Origin: Marinobacterium marinum
GTDB lineage: Bacteria > Pseudomonadota > Gammaproteobacteria > Pseudomonadales > Balneatricaceae
DNA length: 39,464 nucleotides
Direction of reading: 5' to 3'
Assembly: GCF_013868415.1 (NCBI RefSeq)
Contig: NZ_JACEMT010000044.1
Coordinates: 1-39,464, forward strand
In this document: one piece after another, positions 15,002 to 24,036 of the stretch
Layout of the letters: each line of letters starts with the position of its first letter
Numbering within the stretch: position 1 is the first letter of the stretch
Program-made: the position numbers and the translations under genes
Notes under the pieces: generated by a model
What the model saw: the letters and a program-made list of their open reading frames with translations, nothing else
Told to the model about the DNA's origin: nothing
Databases searched by the model: none

Positions 15002-16794
15002 CGCTCACTTGGTGCGGTCGTCCCGCCCATGATGGTTGGGCTTCTTTTGTGGCGGCAGTCAATCTGCTGGCACAGTCACTGAATATTCGGGTGGTGCATG
15101 CTGAAGTGCAGCAGGCCGAACCGGACTGTCTGGCGTTTGGAATACAGGCATCAGGCATGAGCGAGGTAAGGGTCACCGCCGCCAGCGGTATCCCGGGTGT
15201 GGTGCCGTCCGAGTCTATCCTGCAGGCTCAGTGCGGCATCATGTCGGTACATGGCCGTTCAGGTGGCGGTGCGCAGGCGCTTGGGGTGCCTTATGTATCC
15301 GCCCTGTCTGCCATATTGGCGCTGCAGGGCGGACTGGCTGCACTGGTGTCTGCCCAACAGGGACGGCCCTATCGCGAAGTCTGGGTGTCAATGCTGGGGG
15401 CGGGGCTGATCAGTATCGGCCAGTATCTGGCGGGCGCTACCGCGGTAGAGGAAGGCGAGTCAATCCTGCCGGGTTCTTCTTCGCCGTTATTGCGGCCCCC
15501 GTTCGTCTCGTCCGACCGGGTAAGGTTTGAGCTGGAAACTCTCTCGCCGGAACCCTGGCGGCAGTTCTGGGAGCTGATCGGCTTGCCCGGCGAGGTGGCC
15601 GGCCATGCATGGAGGGGTTTCCTGATGCGCTACGCTCGTGCCGAATCGCCTCTGCCGGAGGCTTGCCTGCAGGCGTTGGCTCAACTGCCTTATGCCCATA
15701 TATGCTCATTGGCGGAAGCTGCCGGCGTAGCGGTCATTCCATTGAAAAACTGGCGCGAGGCAGGGGGTGGCACCTTGGCGCCAAAGCTGTGGCAGGTGCA
15801 GCAGGGGCCGGTAGCTCCAGCGCTTAGACAGACTGACGAGGATGCCGCTCTGCCATTGGCCGGGATTCGGGTGATGGAGTCCTGCCGCCGGATTCAGGGC
15901 CCATTGGCCGGGCACCTGTTGAGCCTGGCCGGGGCCAAAGTGCTGCGCCTTGAGCCCCCCGGCGGCGATCCGTTGCGGGCGATGCCGCCTTGTGTCAACG
16001 GCTGTTCGGTCCGTTTCGATGCGATCAGTGCCTGCAAGCAGGTCACGGAAGTGGATATACGTACAGCGGAAGGGCGGGCGGCCATCGCTGCGTCGTTGCC
16101 GGAAACCGATGTGTTTCTGCAGAACTGGGCGCCGGGCAAGGACCAAACACTGGAACTGGATTTTGACATGATGAAGTCCCGCCAGCCGGGACTGGTGTAC
16201 GCCTATGCCGGTGGCTGGGGCTCCGAACAGACCGATTTGCCCGGTACTGATTTCGTGGTTCAGGCCTGGTCGGGTGTGGCTTCGGTTATTGCGGAGCGAT
16301 CCGGTGAGAGGGGCGGTTCCCTGTTTACGGTACTGGATGTACTAGGCGGTGCAATGGCCACCCTTGGGGTAACGGCGGGTCTGTTGCGCCGCGCACTGGA
16401 CCTGCGGGGTGTGCGTGTAGAAAGCAGCTTGCTGGGAGGTGCCGAGCTGTTGTTGCATCTGGTGCGGAATTATCCGGTTCAGGCCGAATTCGAGGCTATT
16501 GTGCCGACCGAGCAGGGACTGCTGGCGATTGAGTGCACGACAGCCCGTGAATACGGGGCGCTGTGTGACCGGCTGGATGTTGAGCATTGTTCGAAGAGTG
16601 AATTGCGCGCCCTGCTGCCGGAAAAATTGTCCCGGATGAGCGCGTTGGATTGGGAGTTGCGCATGCGTGCGGCGCGGATACCGGCAGCAGCCGTTATCGA
16701 GCATCTGGAGCAACTCTGTTGCCGAGACACTACGGCACCTTACCTGATACGCCATGACTATGCGGCGGTCCAATCACCATGGAGGTTCATATGA
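14977..16794 (+). CDS. Double-length class III (CaiB/BaiF-type) CoA-transferase-like protein
   Basis: A 605-aa protein. The C-terminal half (about 290-600) is a recognisable CaiB/BaiF domain: LPLAGIRVMESCRRIQGPLA, GAKVLRLEPPGGDPLR, and the catalytic region TDFVVQAWSGV with Asp425. The N-terminal half (about 1-270) looks like a worn copy of the same fold (ESILQAQCGIMSVHG, REVWVSMLGAGLIS) but lacks an aspartate at the matching position. Its job may be to move CoA onto or off a carboxylate before or after sulfur transfer; no CoA acceptor can be named. ATG 14986 is an alternative start, with GGATGG as ribosome binding site. It overlaps the carrier gene by 25 nt and the ligase gene by 4 nt (ATGA), so translation is coupled. 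Confidence 0.82.
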   Translation: MDTMLDSLTLTWCGRPAHDGWASFVAAVNLLAQSLNIRVVHAEVQQAEPDCLAFGIQASGMSEVRVTAASGIPGVVPSESILQAQCGIMSVHGRSGGGAQALGVPYVSALSAILALQGGLAALVSAQQGRPYREVWVSMLGAGLISIGQYLAGATAVEEGESILPGSSSPLLRPPFVSSDRVRFELETLSPEPWRQFWELIGLPGEVAGHAWRGFLMRYARAESPLPEACLQALAQLPYAHICSLAEAAGVAVIPLKNWREAGGGTLAPKLWQVQQGPVAPALRQTDEDAALPLAGIRVMESCRRIQGPLAGHLLSLAGAKVLRLEPPGGDPLRAMPPCVNGCSVRFDAISACKQVTEVDIRTAEGRAAIAASLPETDVFLQNWAPGKDQTLELDFDMMKSRQPGLVYAYAGGWGSEQTDLPGTDFVVQAWSGVASVIAERSGERGGSLFTVLDVLGGAMATLGVTAGLLRRALDLRGVRVESSLLGGAELLLHLVRNYPVQAEFEAIVPTEQGLLAIECTTAREYGALCDRLDVEHCSKSELRALLPEKLSRMSALDWELRMRAARIPAAAVIEHLEQLCCRDTTAPYLIRHDYAAVQSPWRFI

Positions 16795-18440
16795 ATACGG
16801 CAGGCATTATTGATCTGGTCCCTTGGGCGGTGCGGCAGCAATGGAAAGACGAAGGCATTTATCCGAATAAACCGGCTTTTGAGTTGTTTCGGGAGCAAGT
16901 GGCAGCGCATCCTGACCAGGCTGCGGTGATCAGTCCTGATGAACGCATGACCTATCGCGAGCTGTATCAGGCTGCCTTGCGTCTGGCGCGCGGCTTTCGT
17001 GATGCCGGCGTGGTGCCGGGCGATGTGATCGCCTGTCAGCTGCCCAACCATTGGGCCTGTTGCGCCATCGATCTGGCGGCGGCCGCGCTCGGCGCGGTGG
17101 TTGCACCCTTTCCGGCCGGGCGTGATCGGCTGGACATACAGTCGCTGCTTCGACGTTGTAACGCCCGCGTCATTGTGGCCCCGGAGGTCTACAACGAGGT
17201 GGATGTGTGCGCGATAATCGAGTCGCTGCGGCCGTCGCTGCTGTCGCTGCGTCTGCTGGTCGTGCAGGGCGCGCCACGTGCGGGCTGGCAGACGCTGGAC
17301 CGGCTGCTGGCCGCTGAGCCCCTGTCCGAGGCAGAGTTGCCGTCAGTCTGTCCCGATTCTCCTGTGCGCCTGCTGGTGTCGTCCGGTACCGAGTCCGAGC
17401 CCAAGCTGGTGGCCTATTCCCACAATGCGCTGGTTGGTGGTCGAGGGCGTTTCCTGCAGCGTCTTCAGGCTGAGGGCGAAACCTTTGTCGGTTTCTACAT
17501 GGTGCCGTTGGGCTCAGCCTTCGGGTCCACGGCCACTGTCGGTGTACTGTGCTGGCTGGGAGGCACGGTGGTGATTATGCCGAAATTCAGCGTTTCCCGG
17601 GCGGTTCGGATTATCGAACGTGACAAGCCCAATTATCTGCTTGGCGTGCCCACCATGATGCAGCGTATCGCGGCAGAACCCGCCCTGCAGCAGGTCGATC
17701 GAAGCGGCTTGCGTGCCCTGATCTGTGGCGGCGCCGTGATTGATCGAGCCACGGTTCAACGCTGTACGGGCGCTTTCGGTTGCAGCTTCATCAACCTGTA
17801 CGGCTCGGCCGATGGCGTCAACTGCCATACCCTGCCGGATGATGATATCGAGGCGATCCTGACAACTGCCGGCAAGCCCAATCCGAGCGTATGCGAGATC
17901 CGGATTGCCGATGATGAGGGGCAGGCATTGCCACAGGGCGAAATTGGCGAGGTGTTGGCACGTGGCCCCCTGAGCCCGATGCAGTATGTCAACGCCCCTG
18001 ACCTGGATGCTCGCTACCGTACGCCCGAGGGCTGGGTCAAAACAGGTGACTTGGGCATGATTGATGCCAAAGGCTATCTGGTGCTGAAGGGGCGCAAGAA
18101 GGACATCATCATTCGCGGCGGGGTCAATATCAGCCCGGTGCAGGTCGAGGGGCTGGTGGCCGAGCATCCGGACGTGGTGTCGGTCGCCTGTGTTCCGGTC
18201 CCGGATGAGGACATGGGGCAGCGCATCTGTTTGTGCGTCACGTTGAAAGAGGGCAGCACGCGCTTTTCATTACCGACCATCCGGGGCTTTTTACAGCGGG
18301 CCGGGCTGGATGCCGGCAAGCTGCCGGAGTATCTGCACTTTCGCCGCCAATTGCCGATGACTCCGGCAGGGAAGGTCGACAAGCGCACGTTGACGCAGGA
18401 TGTTGCCGCCCTGGCGGTACCCACATTGAAGGCAGGTTGA
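16791..18440 (+). CDS. AMP-forming acyl/aryl-acid ligase of the metallophore operon
   Basis: A 549-aa ANL-superfamily ligase that should activate a carboxylic acid as acyl-adenylate, possibly dipicolinate or a similar aromatic acid (inference). Motifs in order: LLVSSGTESEPKLVAYSHNA (ATP loop), FINLYGSADG, GWVKTGDLGMIDAKGYLVLK, GRKKDIIIRGGVNISPVQVE, and the catalytic lysine region MTPAGKVDKRTL. The SSGTESEPK loop departs from the usual SGTTGxPK and resembles siderophore aryl-acid ligases such as DhbE and EntE. The start is set at 16791, with GGAGG at 16781-16785; a longer frame from 16779 would run through that site. It starts within the previous gene's stop (ATGA). Overall similarity suggests PdtJ/QbsL-type enzymes. 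Confidence 0.87.
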   Translation: MNTAGIIDLVPWAVRQQWKDEGIYPNKPAFELFREQVAAHPDQAAVISPDERMTYRELYQAALRLARGFRDAGVVPGDVIACQLPNHWACCAIDLAAAALGAVVAPFPAGRDRLDIQSLLRRCNARVIVAPEVYNEVDVCAIIESLRPSLLSLRLLVVQGAPRAGWQTLDRLLAAEPLSEAELPSVCPDSPVRLLVSSGTESEPKLVAYSHNALVGGRGRFLQRLQAEGETFVGFYMVPLGSAFGSTATVGVLCWLGGTVVIMPKFSVSRAVRIIERDKPNYLLGVPTMMQRIAAEPALQQVDRSGLRALICGGAVIDRATVQRCTGAFGCSFINLYGSADGVNCHTLPDDDIEAILTTAGKPNPSVCEIRIADDEGQALPQGEIGEVLARGPLSPMQYVNAPDLDARYRTPEGWVKTGDLGMIDAKGYLVLKGRKKDIIIRGGVNISPVQVEGLVAEHPDVVSVACVPVPDEDMGQRICLCVTLKEGSTRFSLPTIRGFLQRAGLDAGKLPEYLHFRRQLPMTPAGKVDKRTLTQDVAALAVPTLKAG

Positions 18441-18449
18441 GGATCAGTC

Positions 18450-19616
18450 ATGACAACATTAACCGGCCACACACTGGCCGAGCGGGTTCGACACTTTGTC
18501 GATACCCGCGTCATCCCGCGTGAGACCGAACTGGCCGCGGAACAGGATGGCGCTTCGCAGCTGAGCGATCAATTGACGCAGGAAGCACGACAGGCGGGGC
18601 TTTCAGGCCTGTTCTTTCCCGACCCCCGGGGTGGGGAAATTTCCACCCTTGGCGATTACCTGCCGGTGGCGTTTGAAGAGGGACGGTCCGAGTTCGCGCC
18701 CGCGATCCTGCGGGCGGACCTGGCCGTGGACGCGCACATGCTGCACCGTTTCGGCAGCCCGCTGATCCAGGAGCGTTTTGCCAAACCTCTGGCGGCCGGT
18801 CTGGCGGTGGCCGGTTACGCCATGTCGGAACCCGACCGCAGCGGTTCGGTGCCGGCAACGCTGGCGTTCGATGCGCGCAAGGCCGCTGATGGCTGGTGTT
18901 TGAACGGACGCAAATGGTTCATCTGCCGCTCAGGGCGGGCGCAGTTCTTCACTGTGGTGGCGCGGACGGCCGAGGATTCCCTGTCCATGCTGCTGGTGCC
19001 CGCCGATACGCCGGGTTTTACCTATGAAGGCGGCTTGAACATTCTGGGGCACTGGCAGGGACAGGGGGCACTCAGCTTCGATCAGGTACGGATTCCGTTC
19101 AGTTACCTGCTTGGCCGGGAGGGACAGGGGCGGCAGGTGATGCAGTCCCGCCTGTTGCTGGGGCGGATGCTGAGATCGGCGCACTGGATAGGTCTGGCCC
19201 GGCGCTGTTCGGAGTTGATGCACACGCGTATACATTCCCCGCGCGGGAGTCTGATTCCGTTGGCGGACAAGCAGCTTGTACGGGCGCGGGTGTACGACGT
19301 CTACCGGGCAATCGCCAGTGCCGAAGGGCTGCTGCAAACCGCTGCGGCCGGGTATGACCGCGGTGAAACGGACAGCATCGCGGTCAATGTGGCCAAGCTG
19401 GCCGCCTCCGATGCCCTGAGCAGGGCGGTGGACAGTGCGATCCAGGTGCATGGCGCCGAGGGGCTGGGCGACGGCCTGCCGCTGGCGCGTATACATGCGC
19501 TTGCAAGGGCTACGCATATTCTCGATGGCGCCGATGAAGCGCTTGTCAGCAGTATCGGTCGAGAGCTGCTGCGCGCAAGTGCAGCGGGCGATGCCCCGGA
19601 GGCGCGTCATGCATAA
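18450..19616 (+). CDS. Acyl-CoA-dehydrogenase-like flavoprotein of the metallophore operon
   Basis: A 388-aa member of the acyl-CoA dehydrogenase fold, normal length, with the FAD-binding middle domain (VAGYAMSEPDRSGSVPATLA, GWCLNGRKWFICRSGRAQFF) and the C-terminal helical domain (AIQVHGAEGLGDGLPLARIH). The catalytic-base region reads ATHILDGADEAL, so Asp359 replaces the usual Glu of YEGT, as in ACAD10/11-type members. In this operon it is unlikely to serve beta-oxidation; it may desaturate or aromatise a ring precursor such as dihydrodipicolinate (inference). It follows the ligase by 9 nt and overlaps the transporter gene by 8 nt. Confidence 0.85.
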   Translation: MTTLTGHTLAERVRHFVDTRVIPRETELAAEQDGASQLSDQLTQEARQAGLSGLFFPDPRGGEISTLGDYLPVAFEEGRSEFAPAILRADLAVDAHMLHRFGSPLIQERFAKPLAAGLAVAGYAMSEPDRSGSVPATLAFDARKAADGWCLNGRKWFICRSGRAQFFTVVARTAEDSLSMLLVPADTPGFTYEGGLNILGHWQGQGALSFDQVRIPFSYLLGREGQGRQVMQSRLLLGRMLRSAHWIGLARRCSELMHTRIHSPRGSLIPLADKQLVRARVYDVYRAIASAEGLLQTAAAGYDRGETDSIAVNVAKLAASDALSRAVDSAIQVHGAEGLGDGLPLARIHALARATHILDGADEALVSSIGRELLRASAAGDAPEARHA

Positions 19617-20799
19617 TCGAGTCAGGGTCTCCGAACCTGTCCTGATGGCGCTGCTGCTGGCCGCCATGGGAATGCCGATGATGGTGTTTTACGCGGTGGG
19701 GGTACTGGGTCCCGAGATTCTGCGGACTCTGCAGCTGCCGGTGGCTGCGCTGGGATGGCTGACCACGGCCACCTTTGGCGTGGCGGCCGCCGCGTCACTG
19801 GTGGCCGGGCCGCTGGTGAGCCGTATTGGCGTGCAGCGCAGCCTGCTGGCCCTGTTTGTGCTGGTGGCGCTGTCTTTCTGTCTGATCAGGCTCACCCCCG
19901 GATTTTATGGTCTGTTAATGGCGTTGCTGGTATGCGGGTTGGCACAGGCACTTGCCAACCCGTCAACCAACCAGGCCATTGCGCACTGGGCCGATCCGGG
20001 GCGCAAGGCCTTTCTGGTTGGCCTGAAACAGTCGGGGGTGCAATTGTCCGCCCTGCTGGCTGGTGCGTTGATGCCGTTGCTGGCGGGTTGGTTGAGTTGG
20101 CAGGATGCCTTTCTGTTCTGGGTGCCGGTGCTCATCGTGTTGGTGCTGCTGGGGGCCAGGATGATTCCGCGTGATCAGAGTAGTCGGTCTGCACGTCCCA
20201 TGAGCGTGATGCGACCGGGCCGGGCATTGATTCTGCTGGCGCTGGTGCAGCTTGGGGTCGGGCTGGCCCTGTCTTCGTTCATGACTTATCTGGGTGTCTT
20301 CGCCGAGGAAATGGGAGTGTCGCCAGAATCGGCAGGGTTAATGGTGATGCTGTTCGGCATCACCGGTGTGCTGGCCAGGACATTGCTGACACCGTTGGCC
20401 CGCAACTGGCCGGATGAGTCGTTGATGCTGGGTGTGTTGATCCTGGGGGCCTGTGTGGCGTTAAGCGTCATGCGGTTGACGACACCGGCGCATCATCTGC
20501 CGCTTTGGTCGGCGGTCACGGGCATCGGGGCTACATTGGTGGCCACCAACGCCATTGCCATGAGCATGCTGTTGCATGATCCCGGTTTCGGCGAGGTTCC
20601 GCGTGCTTCCGGCTGGTTGTCGGCCGGTTTTTTCGCCGGTTTTGCGCTGGGGCCTCCCGGGTTTGGTGCACTGGTGGCGAATTGGGGCTTCAACACTGCC
20701 CTGTGGGGGCTGGTGGCGTGTTTGTTGCTGGCGCTGGTCGCAGTGATGGTCCTCTCGGAGCACAGACGTTGCCAAGTGGCACAACCTCCCATGAATTGA
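19609..20799 (+). CDS. MFS transporter (12 TM), likely metallophore exporter or permease
   Basis: A 396-aa major facilitator protein with about 12 hydrophobic segments, for example VLMALLLAAMGMPMMVFYAV at the start and LWGLVACLLLALVAVMVL at the end. Typical loop features are LVSRIGVQRS after TM2 and WADPGRKAFLVGLKQSGVQ in the TM4-5 region, as in CynX/NimT-like or siderophore MFS proteins. ATG 19609 is preferred because GGAGG lies 6 nt upstream; the longer frame back to 19435 lies inside the previous gene. Context suggests export of the product, or passage of the metal complex through the inner membrane, as proposed for PdtE in the pdt system. Direction cannot be told from sequence. Confidence 0.88.
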   Translation: MHNRVRVSEPVLMALLLAAMGMPMMVFYAVGVLGPEILRTLQLPVAALGWLTTATFGVAAAASLVAGPLVSRIGVQRSLLALFVLVALSFCLIRLTPGFYGLLMALLVCGLAQALANPSTNQAIAHWADPGRKAFLVGLKQSGVQLSALLAGALMPLLAGWLSWQDAFLFWVPVLIVLVLLGARMIPRDQSSRSARPMSVMRPGRALILLALVQLGVGLALSSFMTYLGVFAEEMGVSPESAGLMVMLFGITGVLARTLLTPLARNWPDESLMLGVLILGACVALSVMRLTTPAHHLPLWSAVTGIGATLVATNAIAMSMLLHDPGFGEVPRASGWLSAGFFAGFALGPPGFGALVANWGFNTALWGLVACLLLALVAVMVLSEHRRCQVAQPPMN

Positions 20800-20818
20800 A
20801 GTTGTGTACAGCACAACT
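20800..20818 (+). promoter_or_regulatory. Small hairpin between transporter and hydrolase genes
   Basis: AGTTGTG-TACAG-CACAACT forms a perfect 7-bp stem directly after the MFS stop codon. There is no T tract, and the next gene begins 23 nt on with GGA before the ATG. It may lower read-through into the hydrolase gene or act as a protein-binding palindrome. Confidence 0.35.
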
Positions 20819-20841
20819 GCCTGAAAAAGGAAAAAGACGAA

Positions 20842-21735
20842 ATGATTAAAAGATTAGGTTTGGTGATGTGTTTCATGATTTCGTCTGTACCTGCGGCTGC
20901 AGGGGAGAATTTTACTCCAGTAACGGGAGAGCCCTTCGTTGCAAACTACAGTCCCGGCAACCAGCCAGGAACATACGGTGTCATTGTGTTGGAAGGCTCA
21001 CGGGGTGGGCTGTCAAATCGCTTGGCCAGCAAGGTGGCTGGCCTGGGGTATCCGGTTTTGTCATTGGCTTATTTTCGTGAATCAGGTCTGCCACCGACCC
21101 TGGAGAAATTACCACTGGAATATTTTGATGCGCCGCGCCAATGGCTGAGCCAGCAGCCAGAGACTCGCTCGGATGGTGTAGTACTTTTGGGCTGGTCAAA
21201 AGGAGCTGAGCTGGCATTGCTGTTGGCTTCGAATGAGGCGGAGTACGTTGGGGTTGCGGCAATCGCACCAAGCTCGGTTGTGTGGTCGGCACGACGCTCG
21301 TCACCACAGGACATCGCCGTCAGCAGCTGGAGTCGAGCAGGTAAGGGCGTGAATTTTGTGCCCTTGAACGAAGCTGTCATTCAGCAGGAAGGTCTGTTGA
21401 GCGGTTTTGTTTTGGGTCTGGAGCATACTTCAGCCGTATCACAGGCACGTATACCCGTTGAGCGGATTGCCGGGCCGGTTCTGTTGCTGTCTGGTGAAGA
21501 CGATCAGGTTTGGCCCGCGGCAAGGATGGCAGAGCAAATCTGCGCCCAGATGTCTACCGACACCTGTCAGCATGTGCGCTATCCCGGCGCCGGGCATCTG
21601 TTAGACCCTGATTTCAATATGGGAGGGACGGCTGATGCCAATGCCGCTGCGGAGGGTTTGGCTCGAGATGAATTGGCACGCTTTTTACGGCAATTGAATG
21701 GCCAGCTGCAAGAGGCTAGCCATTATGGCCCATGA
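20842..21735 (+). CDS. Exported alpha/beta-hydrolase, acyl-CoA thioester hydrolase (BAAT C-terminal) type
   Basis: A 297-aa protein with a signal peptide (LGLVMCFMISSVPAAA, cut near residue 20). The mature part follows the BAAT/dienelactone-hydrolase pattern: VIVLEGSRGGLSNRLASKVA, GYPVLSLAYF, LEKLPLEYFDAPRQWL, nucleophile Ser119 in LLGWSKGAEL, acid Asp220/221 in LLLSGEDDQVWP, and His252 in YPGAGHLLDP. The complete triad suggests an active thioesterase or esterase outside the cytoplasm, where CoA esters are not expected. In this operon a plausible role is to hydrolyse the thiocarboxylate product or its metal complex, or finish it after export (inference). Its last 20 nt overlap the convergent regulator gene. 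Confidence 0.82.
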   Translation: MIKRLGLVMCFMISSVPAAAGENFTPVTGEPFVANYSPGNQPGTYGVIVLEGSRGGLSNRLASKVAGLGYPVLSLAYFRESGLPPTLEKLPLEYFDAPRQWLSQQPETRSDGVVLLGWSKGAELALLLASNEAEYVGVAAIAPSSVVWSARRSSPQDIAVSSWSRAGKGVNFVPLNEAVIQQEGLLSGFVLGLEHTSAVSQARIPVERIAGPVLLLSGEDDQVWPAARMAEQICAQMSTDTCQHVRYPGAGHLLDPDFNMGGTADANAAAEGLARDELARFLRQLNGQLQEASHYGP

Positions 21736-22675
21736 CGGATTTGGGTGAACGGCCAAAGTAGCGGGTAAAGGCAACACTGAAATTATTGGGATAACGGTAT
21801 CCAACCATCCAGGCGGCCTGCGCAACCTGGTGGCCGGTTGTCAGCAGAGTATAGGCCTTTTGCATGCGCAGCTCCGTTAGCATCTGACTGGGCGTTGTAT
21901 CGTACAGCTGCTTGAATCCCTGTTTCAGCTTGTGCTGACTCAGCGAAACCTGCTGGCTCAGTGAGGCCAACGTCAGAGGTGTTTCCAGGTGCTCACTCAT
22001 CAACTGTCGCGCACGTTCAATACGCTCCAATTCGTGTACATTCAGGGAAGCCTGACTTTTGAGGTTTTCTGGAGCAATACCGTCAAGTTGCTCACACAAA
22101 ATACTTAATGCATGAATGTGAGTATTCAGTTTGTTGGGAGAGTGATGCATATCGGTCTGAATATGGCGGCTGAGAGCCAATGCATGCGTTCGGGTATTGC
22201 TGGTGCTGGAGTGGTTTGACAGTAAATACAAATGGCCATTTCCCAAGACCTGTTCACAGCGCTCAGCCCCCAAATAGCGTTGCAGCCAGGGTTCATTCAC
22301 GATCAGTCGAAGTTGGGAGACCGGTGTGTTCGCCTGATATACCCGCTCGCCAGGGGTGTTGGAAAAGGTTGTAATGGTGGTATGGCCGGCTTTGAAAGCC
22401 AGGCTGTTTTGATTGGTTTGATGAAAGTCTGATTCGCCAGTCAGGCCTAGCGTGATGACCAGTACACGTTCTTTGTGCGGGCAGGCGGTTTCTTCGATCA
22501 GGTGGCATTTGGGCTGGTAATTGACTCGGACCAGTGACAAGCCGGACTCAAGTTCCAGATGATCGGAATAGCAGTGACCGAGGTCAATGGGCAATTGCAG
22601 GCGTCGCCAACCTTCCCCCATGTCGGAAACGTCTTTGGGAATGTCCAGCCCAAGGCGCAGGGCGTTCTGTTTCAT
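21716..22675 (-). CDS. AraC-family regulator, PchR/PdtC-like
   Basis: A 319-aa transcription regulator. The N-terminal ligand-sensing part (about 1-210) resembles PchR-type sensors. The C-terminal AraC DNA-binding domain (about 220-315) has both HTH units: LTLASLSQQVSLSQHKLKQG and QVAQAAWMVGYRYPNNFSVA, ending FTRYFGRSPKSV. PchR-like members activate siderophore genes when they sense the ferric siderophore; PdtC plays that role for pyridine-dithiocarboxylate. A Fur box (22705-22719) sits 30 nt upstream, so the gene should itself be iron-repressed. It is convergent with the metallophore operon and overlaps its last gene by 20 nt. The start ATG is preceded by AGGAG 6 nt upstream. Confidence 0.9.
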   Translation of the reverse strand: MKQNALRLGLDIPKDVSDMGEGWRRLQLPIDLGHCYSDHLELESGLSLVRVNYQPKCHLIEETACPHKERVLVITLGLTGESDFHQTNQNSLAFKAGHTTITTFSNTPGERVYQANTPVSQLRLIVNEPWLQRYLGAERCEQVLGNGHLYLLSNHSSTSNTRTHALALSRHIQTDMHHSPNKLNTHIHALSILCEQLDGIAPENLKSQASLNVHELERIERARQLMSEHLETPLTLASLSQQVSLSQHKLKQGFKQLYDTTPSQMLTELRMQKAYTLLTTGHQVAQAAWMVGYRYPNNFSVAFTRYFGRSPKSVMGHNG

Positions 22676-22704
22676 GAGGGGCTCCTGAAAATCAATTAAT
22701 TAAA

Positions 22705-22719
22705 TGATAATCATTAGCA
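22705..22719 (-). promoter_or_regulatory. Fur box of the AraC-type regulator gene
   Basis: TGATAAT-C-ATTAGCA on the plus strand matches 13 of 14 informative positions of the 7-1-7 Fur model. It lies about 30 nt upstream of the regulator start, within an AT-rich promoter-like stretch. Confidence 0.8.
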
Positions 22720-22791
22720 ATAATTAGTCAAGTCAGCCCGGTTATCTCGTGTTTTATAGGCCTGCCGGTAGAAGCTGGAGGTTGTTAGAGA

Positions 22792-22825
22792 CCGGGCGTG
22801 TGCCGAAATAATCGGACACGCTCGG
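22792..22825 (-). terminator. Long hairpin downstream of fadA
   Basis: CCGGGCGTGTGCCGA and TCGGACACGCTCGG pair with two mismatches around a 5-nt AT loop. The stem lies 20 nt after the fadA stop on the minus strand. No clear T run follows, so it may stabilise the transcript end or terminate with help. Confidence 0.55.
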
Positions 22826-22845
22826 CCAGGGGAGACAGGGGAAAG

Positions 22846-24036
<1,191 letters not shown>

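Noticed and set aside
18450-19616. The operon's flavoprotein as a normal beta-oxidation acyl-CoA dehydrogenase
   Set aside because: It overlaps the transporter gene and sits 9 nt after the ligase, on the opposite strand from the fad block, with an Asp in place of the usual catalytic Glu.
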